64,000 nucleotides of DNA from Brachycybe producta (Eukaryota > Arthropoda > Diplopoda > Playtdesmida > Andrognathidae), in contig JAUPFP010000009.1 of the NCBI GenBank assembly GCA_036925085.1, positions 241,501 through 305,500 of the forward strand, in the 5' to 3' direction. A program made the translations under genes and the position numbers. Shown in pieces: positions 45,600 to 56,377 of the stretch. Positions within the stretch are counted from its first letter, which is position 1; every line of letters starts with the position of its first letter. The notes under the pieces were generated by a model. It ran no database searches and was not told the DNA's origin. It saw only the letters and a program-made list of their open reading frames with translations.

Positions 45600-46518
45600 G
45601 TGGCCCCAAACAAAGAGAGATCTTCAGGAAGACGGTTCAAGAAATGCTCGAGACTGGAGTGGCTCGACCATCCAAGTCTCCTTATGCTTCACCGGTAGTC
45701 TTGGTGAAGAAGGACGGGCAATGGCATTTCTGCATCGATTATAGTGCGTGAATAACATCACTAAACCAGCCAATTATCCGCTACTCCGAATCGACGACTC
45801 TAGATTCGCTCCGTGGGTCGAGAATCTTTGCAACCCTCGACATGGTCTCTGGCTACTGGCAATTTGAAGTTGCCGAGGAAGACAGGTTAAAGACAGCGTT
45901 TATCACACCTGGTGGGCTAATCGAATTCAACCGAATGCCCTTTGGTCTGCGGAATGCTCCTGCTACTATGCAGCATGCCCTCAACATCCTTTTGGCCGGC
46001 CACAAATGGGAGACTTGTCTAGTGTATGTAGACAATATCATCGTATTCGGTGCAACATTTGAACAATTGGCTGGACTGCATCCTGGGACTCCTAAGAGAG
46101 GCGGGGTTGAAGCTTCATCCCAACAAAAGCTTCTTCGGCTTCGAAGTGCTCTACTAGGACACATCATTTTCAAAGGAGTATGTCCAGACCCGCGAAAGGT
46201 GGTTGCTATCTCCGAGTTAGTGGCCACCACTTACGTTAAGGAGGTGAAGCGATTTTTGGGCATGGCCGGTTTCTATCGGCGCTTCATCAACTTCGTGCAA
46301 ATCGCTAAACCACTCACGGATATGACTAAAAAGGGGTTACCCTTTTCATGGACTATTGACTGAGAGGTGGCATTTACGCTGTTGAAGACTAAATTCACCA
46401 CCGCACCGGTTCTGGCCATTTACAACCCAGATGCCAAAACCAGAAATCATACTGATTGATCTGCCTATGGCATCGGGGCCATCTTATACCAGAAGTCACC
46501 AGCCAAAGAACTGCAGAT
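45600..46518 (+). pseudogene. Gypsy B reverse transcriptase, active site mutated
   Basis: The RT core shows [48 protein letters not shown] and then CLVYVDNIIVFG, where the YLDD box reads YVDN. The second catalytic Asp is therefore Asn. Frameshifts lie near 45750 and 46060. Sequence matching gypsy A continues into RNase H and stops at about 46518, where the LINE begins. Confidence 0.88.
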
Positions 46519-48375
46519 TGCTCCCATTGATAAACTACTGTCACTTAAACAGAATAGGACATCATTGTTAAATTGAAATTGTCCTAACAAAGGGCTATCT
46601 ACTGGAAGAGAATTCCATAGTCGAATAACATTTGGGAAAAAAGACCAGAAATATGCATCAGTTCTAGCAGTTAATTCTTTGATGGCCTTTGAATAGCCTT
46701 GTCTACCCTTACGAGGATTTCTAGTTAATAAGCCATTGAGCAGAGCAATGTTATCATCAGTCAGCAACCGTCCGAATAGGGCAAGGCTTTGCTCATTTTT
46801 TCTGGCTGTTAATGATTCCCATTGTAGTTCCTGGAGCATTGACGATACACTGTCGGTATACATATATCTTCCTTTCACAAATCTTGCAGCCCTATGCTGT
46901 ACCATTTCTATTTCATGTTTTGAGTTACTTCGAAATGGATTCCAAATTGGTGAACAATATTCTAATATAGGTCTAACTAGGCTAAAGTAACATACCTCTT
47001 TTACATTTTATTTACAATGTTTAAGGGTGCGTTGAACAAATCGCAGTCTTTAATTAGCTTTGCCGACTGCTTTGGTTATATGTTCTTTCCATAGCATGTC
47101 TTTTGATAAGGTTAAGCCTAAATAATTGATTTTATCAACATGGGTTAGCTGAACATCCCCCATAGTGTAAGGTACCCTGCAAGGTTCATGTTTTCGGGAA
47201 ACACGCATAATGTTGCATTTAGTTCTATTTAGTAGTAAATGCCACTCAGCGCACCATTCTTCAATGCTATTTAGATCTCTTTGGAGGGCTTCAATGTCCT
47301 CATTACTCTTAATCCTTCTGTACACAACAGCATCATCGGCAAATAAACGCATTGTACTGCTGCACCTATCTGCCAGATCGTTTATGAACAAAAGGAAAAG
47401 CAGTGGTCCAAGAATGCTACCCTAAGGTACACCAGATGTTACTTGTGCCCAGTCTGACATGGCACCATCAATTTGGACATGCTGTTGTCTATTGGATAAG
47501 AAAGATGACATCCATAAAATTGGTTATTTATATTAAATGTTATCATCATTAGTAGTGAATGTTTTACTGTATCAAATGCTTTTGCAAAATCCAGAAATAC
47601 CAAATCAAACTCGGCCTTACTGTCCAAACCAGACTGTATGTCTTGCATGAATAGTGCCAACTGGGTATCACACGATCTGCCTTTGCGAAAACCATGCTGT
47701 TTTCTTGAATTAGTTTATGCATCTTTAAATGCTTGATTGTACAAGAATAAATTATGTGTTCAAGAGTTTTACAAACAATGGATGTTAAAGAAATTGGTCT
47801 ATAGTTATTTGGAAGGTGTTTATCACCCATTTTAAAAATTGGACGAATGTTCGCTTGCCTCCATGCTAAAGGCAATATTCCACTCTGAAGAAAGTCTTGA
47901 AAACGTTTACTTAAAATGGACTGACTTCTGCAACCAACTCTTAGTAATCTTGGTGAAATTTCATCTGCGCCTGATGATTTGTTTGTATCTAAATTACAAA
48001 GGGTTTGTAATCCAGTGGCATTTACCATCATTAGAATGAAAGACACTTTGAAAATAGTTATTAAGGGTGTTTGCAATAACCTGTTTGTCAGAACAAACAT
48101 CACCTAGGGGTGTCATAATTGAAGTTATGGTATTTGGACTCTTGTTGAGACTTTTTACATATTTCCAGAATAATTTAGGGTTTTTATGGAGTGAGAAACC
48201 CAACACATTATTTGTAAAATCTAAGTGTTCCTTTTTAAGTAAACTTTTCACATGAGATCGCTGGGAGCTGAATTGTAATTTAGTAGTGACATTAATATTT
48301 CTTTTCATTTTAGATCGAATTTGGCGTTGCTTACGAAGAGCCCGGTGTATCATTTGTGTGTGAACGGCGTTCAAT
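46519..48375 (-). mobile_element. CR1/L2-like LINE, 5'-truncated, nested in gypsy B
   Basis: A non-LTR reverse transcriptase in several frames. Read on minus: linker KNPKLFWKYVKSLNKSPN, RT blocks ANIRPIFKMGDKHLPNNYRP, FDLVFLDFAKAFDTVKH and RLFADDAVVYRRI (catalytic FADD), then INYLGLTLSKDMLW and the C-terminal MVQHRAARFVKGRY and SVSSMLQELQWESL. The endonuclease domain is missing. Stops and shifts near 47400, 47560 and 48000 make it inactive. The clade call rests on the C-terminal motif. The 5' edge is approximate. Confidence 0.85.
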
Positions 48376-48569
48376 ACCCGGAAACTGACACCCCATGGAC
48401 CCCCAATAGTAAACACAATTTGGGTGGCTTATTGGAGTTCCAGTTAATTCCGTGAAACTATAAGAATTCCACGGGACTCTGGAATTTCACCTTAATGGGG
48501 GTCGGAAAACACGAGTATATGGACGATGCCGGGCTGGTAACCAGCACTTCAAAAATCATCACGAAAAAA

Positions 48570-49534
48570 GATGTCACACTGCAGTGAGACAACGGAAAAC
48601 CAGGACGATGCCATCCCTGGCCCATCTATGTGTATGGACCCGGATGACACCACGAGGTGTCAACTTGGAACCGAGGAAGTCACGGACAACACAGAACATG
48701 CTGTTACCTGACAACATCGACCACACCACCTCACCTCGCCACCTCGCCCAACCGCGGTTCCAACAATTCCGGAGCCACCACTGGCACCCATAGTCCTGCC
48801 ACAAGTGACAGAGCCTTTACGCATCCCAACAGTAACTACTAGGAGATTGCCGGTATATCGACCACTTTGTCAAGAAGCAAGGTGTGAACGATTGCTGAAT
48901 AACTGCTGGGCACTCTGGCAGCAACATACAAGGCCAGTGAACACCTACTACCTGGGCCACTACGACCTGATGGAGGGATTTTCACACCTCTACATACCGA
49001 AGGAAGGACGCTATGTCGTGGGGATGTCATACCCTCTGCAACTCTCCATGGCCATCCTAATGCCCTCCAGCAGGTACGTCGAAATCTACCAGTTTGCGGA
49101 GCAGCCCATCACCCTGGGCCTTGGGGGCCTTCAACAAACCTTCATCCAGTCTCCTGGGGGTCCCGCTTAACGGAGCATACATCATCGCTCAAATGATCCT
49201 ATGGAGAACCGCTCTACCTACCAGGCCGCCATCCTCTGGGACGCCATCTACAGTGTCCTCACCGGACAACCACCAGCCCAGATGGTCGCTGCCGATGCCA
49301 CTGTTCACCGGAGTTTCCTGGGAAGTCTCCAGGGTTTCAAAAATGGATGGATTGTCTCCGCCTGGGAAGCATACCAACCTTGGCTGCAGAGCCAACTCCT
49401 TCAACCACTGTCAGACCCCCTACAAGCACTTCACGGATACGTCTCGGCATGCACATGTGCATGCAACCACCCAACATGGGTGTAAGTTAAAAAGCCACAT
49501 CCACTCGTGTGGTCACCACCCATCGGAGTGGTGA
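48570..49534 (+). pseudogene. Third ORF of gypsy B, unknown function
   Basis: Sense starts about ATG 48570 (CSETTENQDDAIPGPSM), passes a TGA near 48708 and a Pro-rich stretch, then runs in one frame as LNNCWALWQQHTRPVNTYYL, FSHLYIPKEGRYVVGMSYPL and LSMAILMPSSRYVEIYQF. A frame change near 49150-49200 leads to STYQAAILWDAIYSVLTGQP. It lies between the pol remnant and the 3' LTR. I recognise no family and see no signal peptide or zinc motif. Confidence 0.45.
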
Positions 49535-49818
49535 GTTTCGATAAAATAATAAAAATTAAAAAAACACAATTGTAACCGCTTGACCATTCCACCTATCATA
49601 TGTATCTCATTTTTAATAGGTACTGGCCACCTTGGCGAGTTTTAATTTTAATCGTTTTATTTTTCACTCTCTTTATACGTTATGGGACACTGATGCTTTT
49701 GTGTCAGTGCCCTCTTGAAACCTAACTCTATACAAGGTGCGTGCTCATCCACCCATATCCTCCTGCTTGCATAACTTGGCTGTAGTACGTAGCTGGAGTA
49801 CGAGGACGTACTCCAAGC

Positions 49819-49832
49819 AAAGTTTGGGGGTA
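49819..49832 (+). other. Polypurine-tract-like stretch before the 3' LTR
   Basis: AAAGTTTGGGGGTA directly before TGTAACACCC. Its presence argues that 49833-50527 is a true 3' LTR and not a solo LTR. Confidence 0.5.
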
Positions 49833-50527
49833 TGTAACACCCAGTAACTCCCGTTCCCGCCAAATCCATAGCCCGGGGGTAAACAACTCCCGCTTGTCCC
49901 TCCCTCGTCTCTGACTCACACTTCTGACTCATACCGAAGTGGCGGAGTGATACTCCTAGGACCATGGTCACTTGGACCTGGTTATAACTCGTAGGGGTAC
50001 ACAGTTCCAAGGTATAAAAGGACCACGTTCCTCTTTGTTCCTCGTCCTTCTCTTTTGCTCAACTTGCTTGTATTACGTAGATCTTTATCTGTACCACATC
50101 ATGGGCATGAGGACGCACCTTTAATTACCAATTCATTCTTGTAATGTTACTGTTTTTTGTACAAGAATGAATAAAAGTGTTACAATGAGAAACTGCGTTG
50201 TCTTTCTGTTCGGTAACTAACACTTCTCTACAGAGGCCTGCGACACCTTAGGGCAAGGAGACATACGATCCTGGAGCAGCTACAGCATCTTCGTTTGGGT
50301 AACAACAAAGGAAGATGCATATCAGCATCAACAAGGAAAGATACCCACCATCCTTCTGCACAGATTTCACCCCCATGCAGAAGGATGATTGCAATCGATC
50401 TCCATCCGACTCTTTCTGTAGCTCGATCTTCTCCGTGTGGGCACCGCGTGATGCAGAGAAGTAACGAGCTATAGAAAACAACATCTACAAGTTGGTAAAA
50501 ATATAGAGTCGACATCAAAATCTCACA
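49833..50527 (+). repeat. 3' LTR of gypsy B
   Basis: 695 bp, TGTAACACCC to TCTCACA. TATAAAAGG near 50013-50021 and AATAAA near 50169. It is the same length as the solo LTR at 1407-2101. Confidence 0.9.
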
Positions 50528-50547
50528 GTATTAAGGGGTGGGACTGG

Positions 50548-51171
50548 TAGGAAAGGGGCGTTAGCATGAAGCTTATGGGGATACGTAATATTTTGTATTC
50601 GTTTCCTATTTTTGAAGTGGATCAAAACTAATATTTTGTTGACCTTTGACCAATCACTTGATTGGTTCAGTTGGCGTATTTACCGGTAAAATAGGGAATT
50701 ATTCTAAAAAAAACTTTTAGAATCTGTTTTTGAGTATTTAAACCCGTGCGTATTTGTAAAATAAAGTCGTTTTCAACTCAGAAATAAATCGTTATTAAGC
50801 TCAAAAATTAACTGCGTTTATTTTCTTGAATTTCTTTTTGAATTTAAACATTTTGCAACTTAGAAACTCTGAACCAGGTGAAAACTTGGTTATACAGCCC
50901 TCTAATTTGAATTAGAAGAAGTAAACACGGTCTATTAACAGCTTTTAATCAGGTGCGAGCCTGATGGACAGCAGGAAGCTTAAAGATCCCCGAAAAGCTG
51001 CAAAAGATCGGCAAGAAAACTTGCGTGGACATAAAGGGGATTAGTTTGTTCCCTTCCTCCCGGATCAGACTAGAATAAAGTGACCTAGCCATGCAACCAC
51101 CTTCGGGTCGTCCGAAACAACTAACTGTCACCCCAAAAGCAGATTCTATTCCACGAGACCAAGGGTCCGTT
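50548..51171 (+). repeat. G-type LTR
   Basis: Has the AGTATTTAAACC promoter-like box near 50733, the CAGGTGCGAGCCTGATGG hairpin (50951-50968) and the end GCAGATTCTATTCCACGAG...GGTCCGTTACAAT. The start is approximate. Confidence 0.6.
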
Positions 51172-51256
51172 ACAATAGATTACATTAGGTGTGTCACGTG
51201 CAGACAATTTAATTTTTTTTAATAAAATTATAAATTATAAAAAAATTAATACAAAC

Positions 51257-51416
51257 CTGACTGCTAAGTAACCTTGAACACACAGTTCCATGAACCATTT
51301 GAATGGTGCAGCTTCAATTTTCCCACCCATTATCATGACCATTTCATCAGTTAATTTGATATCTGGTTCAAATCCAAGGTTTCCACCAGGCGAGCTCTCA
51401 AACATAAATCCAAAAT
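51257..51416 (-). CDS. PI4KA: PI4KA exon with the activation loop
   Basis: 160 bp. It encodes (D)[39 protein letters not shown] and [10 protein letters not shown]. The DFG triad that binds metal is split: the G of the Asp codon ends the previous exon. The acceptor is ttttag at 51417 and the donor GTTTGT from 51256. The MGGK stretch and activation loop match the PI4K family exactly in order. Confidence 0.96.
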
Positions 51417-51539
51417 CTAAAAAATTAAATTAACATACTTAAAAGAGATAATTACCTCCAGACATATCTTTTCAAACTATTTTCAAGACTTACCCAAATA
51501 TTGCCAAAAAATTGTTTTTAATTTAAAATACGCCATTAA

Positions 51540-52914
51540 GAGCCTATAAATATACATTCATCTTGTTGTTTTGAGCAGACGACAACGAGACAAATGAGTG
51601 TTATTATATGGTATTACTAAAACTGCAAGAAATCGACTCACAATAGCTCAATTAAAATACAGTAAAGCGCAAAATGCAATAAAAAGTATTGTTCTTTACG
51701 TGCGCGATTTATATAATTTTTGAAAAGGTCCTTCTATTTTTAAACAAGGTTCAAAATCGATCAGTTTTTAACTCCATGTTAAGTCCCATAGGACCAAAAA
51801 CCGTCTAACCAAACATTTGAAGAACTCCCATTAAAAACAACTTAGCACAATCACATAAAAATTAGCACGTGCGTTAATCTATTGGCTTCACGATGTGTTC
51901 ATTTTATAAGCTTAACACGCGAAATTATTTTTCTATTAATTATTATGTGATTTGAAACCTGGAAAAAAAAAACGTTAAGAGCCTAGATCTATCGTTTATT
52001 TCAAAATTTCTCCGAATGTAGGCGATGCGATCGTTGTTGATTGAAAAACGGTTTTATAACGTTTTTTCTCCCGGTTCGAAGTCACATAATAATTAATAGA
52101 AAAATAATTTCGCGTTCTAATCTTATAAAAAGAAAACATGGTGAAGCCAATAGATTAATGCACTTGCTAATTTTTGTGTGATTGTTCTCAAGTCGTTTTA
52201 ATAGGAGTTCTTCAAATGTTTGGGCGACGGTTTTTTGGTCCTATGGGAACTAACATGGAGTTAAAAAAACGTAAGATTTTAAATGTTATTAAAAAATAGA
52301 AAGCCCTTTTAAAATTTAGAAAAAGGAATAATCCTGAAGGCAATAAACATGTGTAAGTACGTGCTAATTTTTCTGATTGCTCTAAATCATTTTTAATGAG
52401 AGTTCTCTTAACTTTTGTTGGACGGTGTTTTAGTCCTATGTGACTTAACATGGAGTTAAAAAACGTACGATTTTAAACGTTATTAAAAAATAGAAGAACC
52501 TTTTCAAAATTTATAAAAAGGAAACATCGTGAAGCCAATACATGAATGTATGTGCTAATTATTTTGTTATTGATCTAAATCGTTTTTAACGAGAGTTTTT
52601 CAAATATTTGTGGGACGGTTTTTGATCCAATGGGATTTAACATGGGGTTCAAAAAACGAACGACTTTGAACCTTGTTTAAAAATAGAAGGACCTTATCAA
52701 AAATTATATAAATCGAGCACGTGAAGAACAATACTTTTTATTGCATTTTGCACTTTACTGTATTTTAATTGATAAGAACACTCATTTGTCTCGTTGTCGT
52801 CTGCTCAAAACAACAAGATGGACGTGGATCTAGGCTCTTAAAAACTTCTTCAATTAAAAACGATCGTAGCGCCTACATTCGGAGAAATTTTAAACTAAAC
52901 GCTGTATCTAGGCT
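51540..52914. mobile_element. TTAA-type MITE, copy 3, split by copy 4
   Basis: The left part is 51540-51974 (TTAA at 51536-51539). The right part is 52842-52914 and ends CTGTATCTAGGCT then TTAA (52915-52918). The missing middle joins across copy 4 exactly as in copy 1, where aacgTTAAaaaacc is continuous. Confidence 0.88.
51979..52837. mobile_element. TTAA-type MITE, copy 4, nested in copy 3
   Basis: 859 bp, GAGCCTAGATC to GATCTAGGCTC, with TTAA on each side (51975-51978, 52838-52841). It has three internal repeats of ~190 bp. Orientation is opposite to copy 3, so the pair can form a large hairpin. It lies in a PI4KA intron. Confidence 0.9.
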
Positions 52915-53007
52915 TTAAAAAAAAATTTGAAAATGAAGTGACTTTTCCTGATGTCACCAATCGACGCCATTTTAAATTTCCCAAAAAAAAAACAAGACAA
53001 TCATGAA

Positions 53008-53080
53008 TCATAAAAGGGCGAGGCCAATAAAATTTTAATGCTGTGTGCATTAAAATTTTATTGGCCTCGCCCTTTTATGA
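53008..53080. repeat. Perfect 34-bp hairpin repeat
   Basis: Arms 53008-53041 and 53047-53080 are exact reverse complements with a 5-base loop (tgtgt). The core aaagggcgaggccaataaaa recurs in related form at 53176-53200. Confidence 0.95.
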
Positions 53081-53099
53081 GTGTCAGACTAAATATCAA

Positions 53100-53220
53100 A
53101 ACATTCGAAATTTAAAAGGGCGGGGTATGTAACATCAGACCAAATAACAAACCAATTACAAATTGATGACGCTCAGAAAGGGGCGGGGCCAATAAAATTT
53201 TCATGCTGGGCACAGTTGCC
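53100..53220. repeat. Further copies of the GGGCGGGGCCAATAAAATTT repeat
   Basis: Variants at about 53118-53128 and 53176-53215, the latter followed by tgctgggcacagttgcctgtgaa. The same tail (tgctgagcacaattccctgtgaa) occurs at 55871-55893, so this is an interspersed short repeat family. Confidence 0.7.
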
Positions 53221-53613
53221 TGTGAAAAGAAGTCTCCCCTCCCCCATTTGTGTGGCAAAGGTTGTCACCTCACATTTCCAGAATTCCTTAATGAAATATC
53301 TTTATTCCCTATTCATATTAAACTCAAAACTCAATGAAAGTACACCGATCAGAATTCGAGTAGAGGAGTATACTTTGGGGGGTTTTATTGCTAATGTTTG
53401 TTGTTTGGTGGCGCATCTATCTGACAAAGTTCATTTACATGAAGTCAACTGACTTTTAATTTTGTTAAATTATGTTAATCACTTATTTTAAACTAAAAAT
53501 CGTTCTGGTAATCGTTGAATAATTCTTGACAATATTTTGACAAGAAATTTCTGGAGGTAATGGTCTCGTTAACAAGCGTAAATTTTGTAAAAAAAAAATG
53601 TTTGGGCACAAAC

Positions 53614-53860
53614 CAATATGAATTATGTTCCCTTCAGTGTCCAACATAATATTGCCATTATGACGATCTTTTATTTGAAGTAAAAACCCAACAACACTGT
53701 AAGCTGCCATGCTTTTTACAAAGTTCTTCCTTGCCTCTTGGAAGGCTTTTGTCGATTCATCACCATACTTTTTCAGAAAATATTCATAAAGACCAATATC
53801 AGTCTGACGTCCTAGTTGATCACGTGATTTGGCATTTGGAACACATTCAATTACACCACA
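53614..53860 (-). CDS. PI4KA: PI4KA exon with the catalytic loop
   Basis: 247 bp. It encodes [20 protein letters not shown], a helical [20 protein letters not shown] and [26 protein letters not shown] is the catalytic loop of the PI3K/PI4K kinases, with the catalytic Asp and the metal-binding Asn. The acceptor is tttgttttag at 53861; the donor GTTTGT starts at 53613 after the first base of the next Asp codon. No defect is seen. Confidence 0.97.
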
Positions 53861-54006
53861 CTAAAACAAAAATATAAAAAAATTTAAAGTGAGTGGCATA
53901 ATGATTTCAAACTGAAATCTATAAAATGTCAAAAGAAGTTCAAGTTCACATTTATGCAAAAGATGCACAATGCACATTCCATACCAATCACATTTATTCT
54001 GTGCAA

Positions 54007-54762
54007 CATAGGCGTAGCCAAGAGGGGGGGGGTCCATGGGTCTGGACCCACCCCCCTCCCAAAATTCTACCTACATGCCAAAAAGAGCGGTGTTTACATT
54101 TGGTAATTTTTTCTCTATTTTTTTTTGTCTTTTTTCTCGCTTCCTCGTAACCTGTATCTACAGAGCTCTTCTGTCACAACAACCATGATAGATGCTCAAC
54201 TAAGCGACTTTTAAGCTAGTCGCCCACTATGGCGCGCAGCGCTGTGCCACCTCAAGCCGCCATGTGGAAAATTCTATTCGAGACTCCGCTTATATAAACG
54301 AGCCAGTACAACTCTGCCACTTATTGAAGACAACTTAAACGCGCACAGTTCACAATACAAATGAACACGTGTTGTTGTTTACAGTGTGGTACGTTGGCAG
54401 AAGAAGACACCTGAGTGGTGTCTGAATGTTACTAGAGCGTGCTTTTCTCCTGGTTCCTTCTGTCTACCCCCACACAAACAGACGCACCGCTGTGTGCTGT
54501 TTCTTTTGCTGTGGTCAAAGGAAAAAGTTCTTTTCGGTTCTCCTCGAGACTTCTGACATGGAAGTTCTCCAAGCTAGTTTTGCATGTCGCAGCATGCCTC
54601 CTTGTAGCAGACGTTGCACCATTTCATTTCATATGATGCATACAACATAAAAGTTTTTCTAGGCAGCATATCGTGGCACTGCACATCATAGTGGGCAAGT
54701 AGCTTTATTCTGTAGAAAAAATATTGGACACCCAAATAACAAAAATCCTGGCTACGCCACTG
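54007..54762. mobile_element. Non-autonomous hAT transposon
   Basis: 756 bp with terminal repeats CATAGGCGTAGCCA and, at the other end, the complement of CAGTGGCGTAGCCA (12 of 14 identical). It is flanked by a perfect 8-bp direct repeat CTGTGCAA (53999-54006, 54763-54770), as expected for hAT. It has no transposase. It sits in a PI4KA intron. Confidence 0.92.
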
Positions 54763-54770
54763 CTGTGCAA

Positions 54771-55249
54771 ATAATTGAATTTGATGTTGTTGACATGTGA
54801 GAATCTTCTGAAGATGTCTTGTTTTTTTTACTTTTTAGACCGTTTTATTTTTTAGAAAAGTGTGTACAACAAAAAAAAACTTGTTTTTTGCTTAAGAGGC
54901 TACATCACAAAATTACTTCGAAAAATCTCCACAAAAAGCACTAGAATCGTTTTTCTGTTGAGCCCATAGACCCAATGTTAAAGAAAAAATGTTAATTTTT
55001 AAAATATACAGCCGCGGCAATATGTTTATTTTTCATATTTAAAGTTATCCAATATTAAATTTTCAAAGTACAATGAGCACCTTAAATATATGCTGATAGA
55101 GTGATATAAAAACAAAAAATCCGTAAGTGCGGTTATATTTTTAAAAACTATTTCAAAATCGAGAATTACTAACTCTGATGCCTCTAATGACTCTGACGCC
55201 ATTGAGTAGACCCAATAAGCAAAAAACATCCATTAAAATATGCTCCTAA
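54771..55249. other. Intron sequence, no feature seen
   Basis: AT-rich DNA between the hAT element and the (TA)n tract. No exon-like coding is supported. Confidence 0.5.
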
Positions 55250-55432
<183 letters not shown>

Positions 55433-55790
55433 GCCAGGTCTGTCCTTTACATGTGAGTAACGTTTTAACCCTTGAACCACGTCGGAATTTATATAAATTT
55501 AAATGAATAAATGAACCGTTTTTTTTTCTCAAGGTAAACTATATGTTGCACCCTTCCCATCCAAGAACCCCATTATATTAAATTGGAGAGGGGGGGGGGG
55601 AAAGGTTGGAAAGTGTAGAGGGGGGAGAAAGAAAAGTGAGAAGGGGTTACGGAAATTGAAATGAAAGGAGTAAAAAAAGGAAAAAACGACGCGCATGCGC
55701 ATACCAGCGAAAATGAACCGCTCATTTTCTCTTTCAAATATAAAAAGGGGAGGGGATAATAGTAGCAAAATTAAACTAGAATTTTTTTTG

Positions 55791-55855
55791 CTCCGCCCTT
55801 TTATGAATTGGGTTGTTGGGTTTATTACTTGGTTTGACGGCATAAAAGGGCGGAG
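55791..55855. repeat. Hairpin repeat of the CTCCGCCCTTTTATG family
   Basis: Perfect 15-bp arms CTCCGCCCTTTTATG (55791-55805) and its complement (55841-55855), extending imperfectly outward. A second small palindrome, cccgtcat-tt-atgacggg, follows at 55902-55919. Confidence 0.85.
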
Positions 55856-55919
55856 GAAAAGAAATTCTAATGCTGAGCACAATTCCCTGTGAATTTTGCT
55901 CCCGTCATTTATGACGGGT

Positions 55920-56272
55920 TACCCCACTAGTCTAAAAATAATTTTAAAAAACCACAATTGAACCACAGTGAAGCAAACACATTTCTGTTTTTTTTAAAAT
56001 TATTTTTATGAGCATTTTAATTTAAATAGCTACAAAAATTGTACAACATTTTATGAAATTCTGATGAGGTACCATCAAAGCATGTGTGATTTGATATGGA
56101 GTAAAATAGCAGTATTGTTGACGACAGATTAACCTTTGCCAAAAATTCGATATTTAGAAAGAAAAAAATCTAAAAACAGCAATGACTTTCAGACAACTTT
56201 CTTTGGCATTTAAAAATATACAACAATTTTCTAATTATAGTAATTAAATTGAACAAAATTAAATGAACTTAC
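55920..56272. other. PI4KA intron, no feature seen
   Basis: AT-rich DNA ending at the donor GTAAGT beside 56273. Confidence 0.5.
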
Positions 56273-56377
56273 ACCAGGTGAAGTAGCCACAACCCGGTAA
56301 GGAAACAAATAAAAGTCAAGACCAACTTGCAGAAATGCGTTTTTAAAAATGGAGATCACCTGAAGAGCCAACATATC
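56273..56377 (-). CDS. PI4KA: PI4KA exon, N-lobe to hinge
   Basis: 105 bp, 35 codons in phase 0. It encodes [20 protein letters not shown] and [15 protein letters not shown]. The acceptor is tttttcag at 56378 and the donor GTAAGT at 56272. The segment covers helix C (DMLALQ) and the hinge strand ([10 protein letters not shown]) in PI4K folds. Confidence 0.96.

Larger units (their letters stand above)
41267..50527 (+). mobile_element. Ty3/gypsy element B, full-length remnant with a nested LINE
   Basis: Both LTRs are present (41267-41688, internally deleted, and 49833-50527), with primer site, leader, Tyr-rich ORF, protease, RT and a third ORF. Most of RNase H and all of integrase are missing and a LINE occupies 46519-48375. 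The flanking tetramers GTTT and GTAT match in three of four bases. It runs opposite to the host gene PI4KA inside its last intron. Confidence 0.88.
38435..51256 (-). other. Last intron of PI4KA, 12.8 kb, filled with mobile elements
   Basis: Donor GTTTGT follows 51257 and the acceptor is ...ttttag at 38435. It contains gypsy B, a LINE, G-type LTRs and a MITE. The coding phase is maintained across it. Confidence 0.9.
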
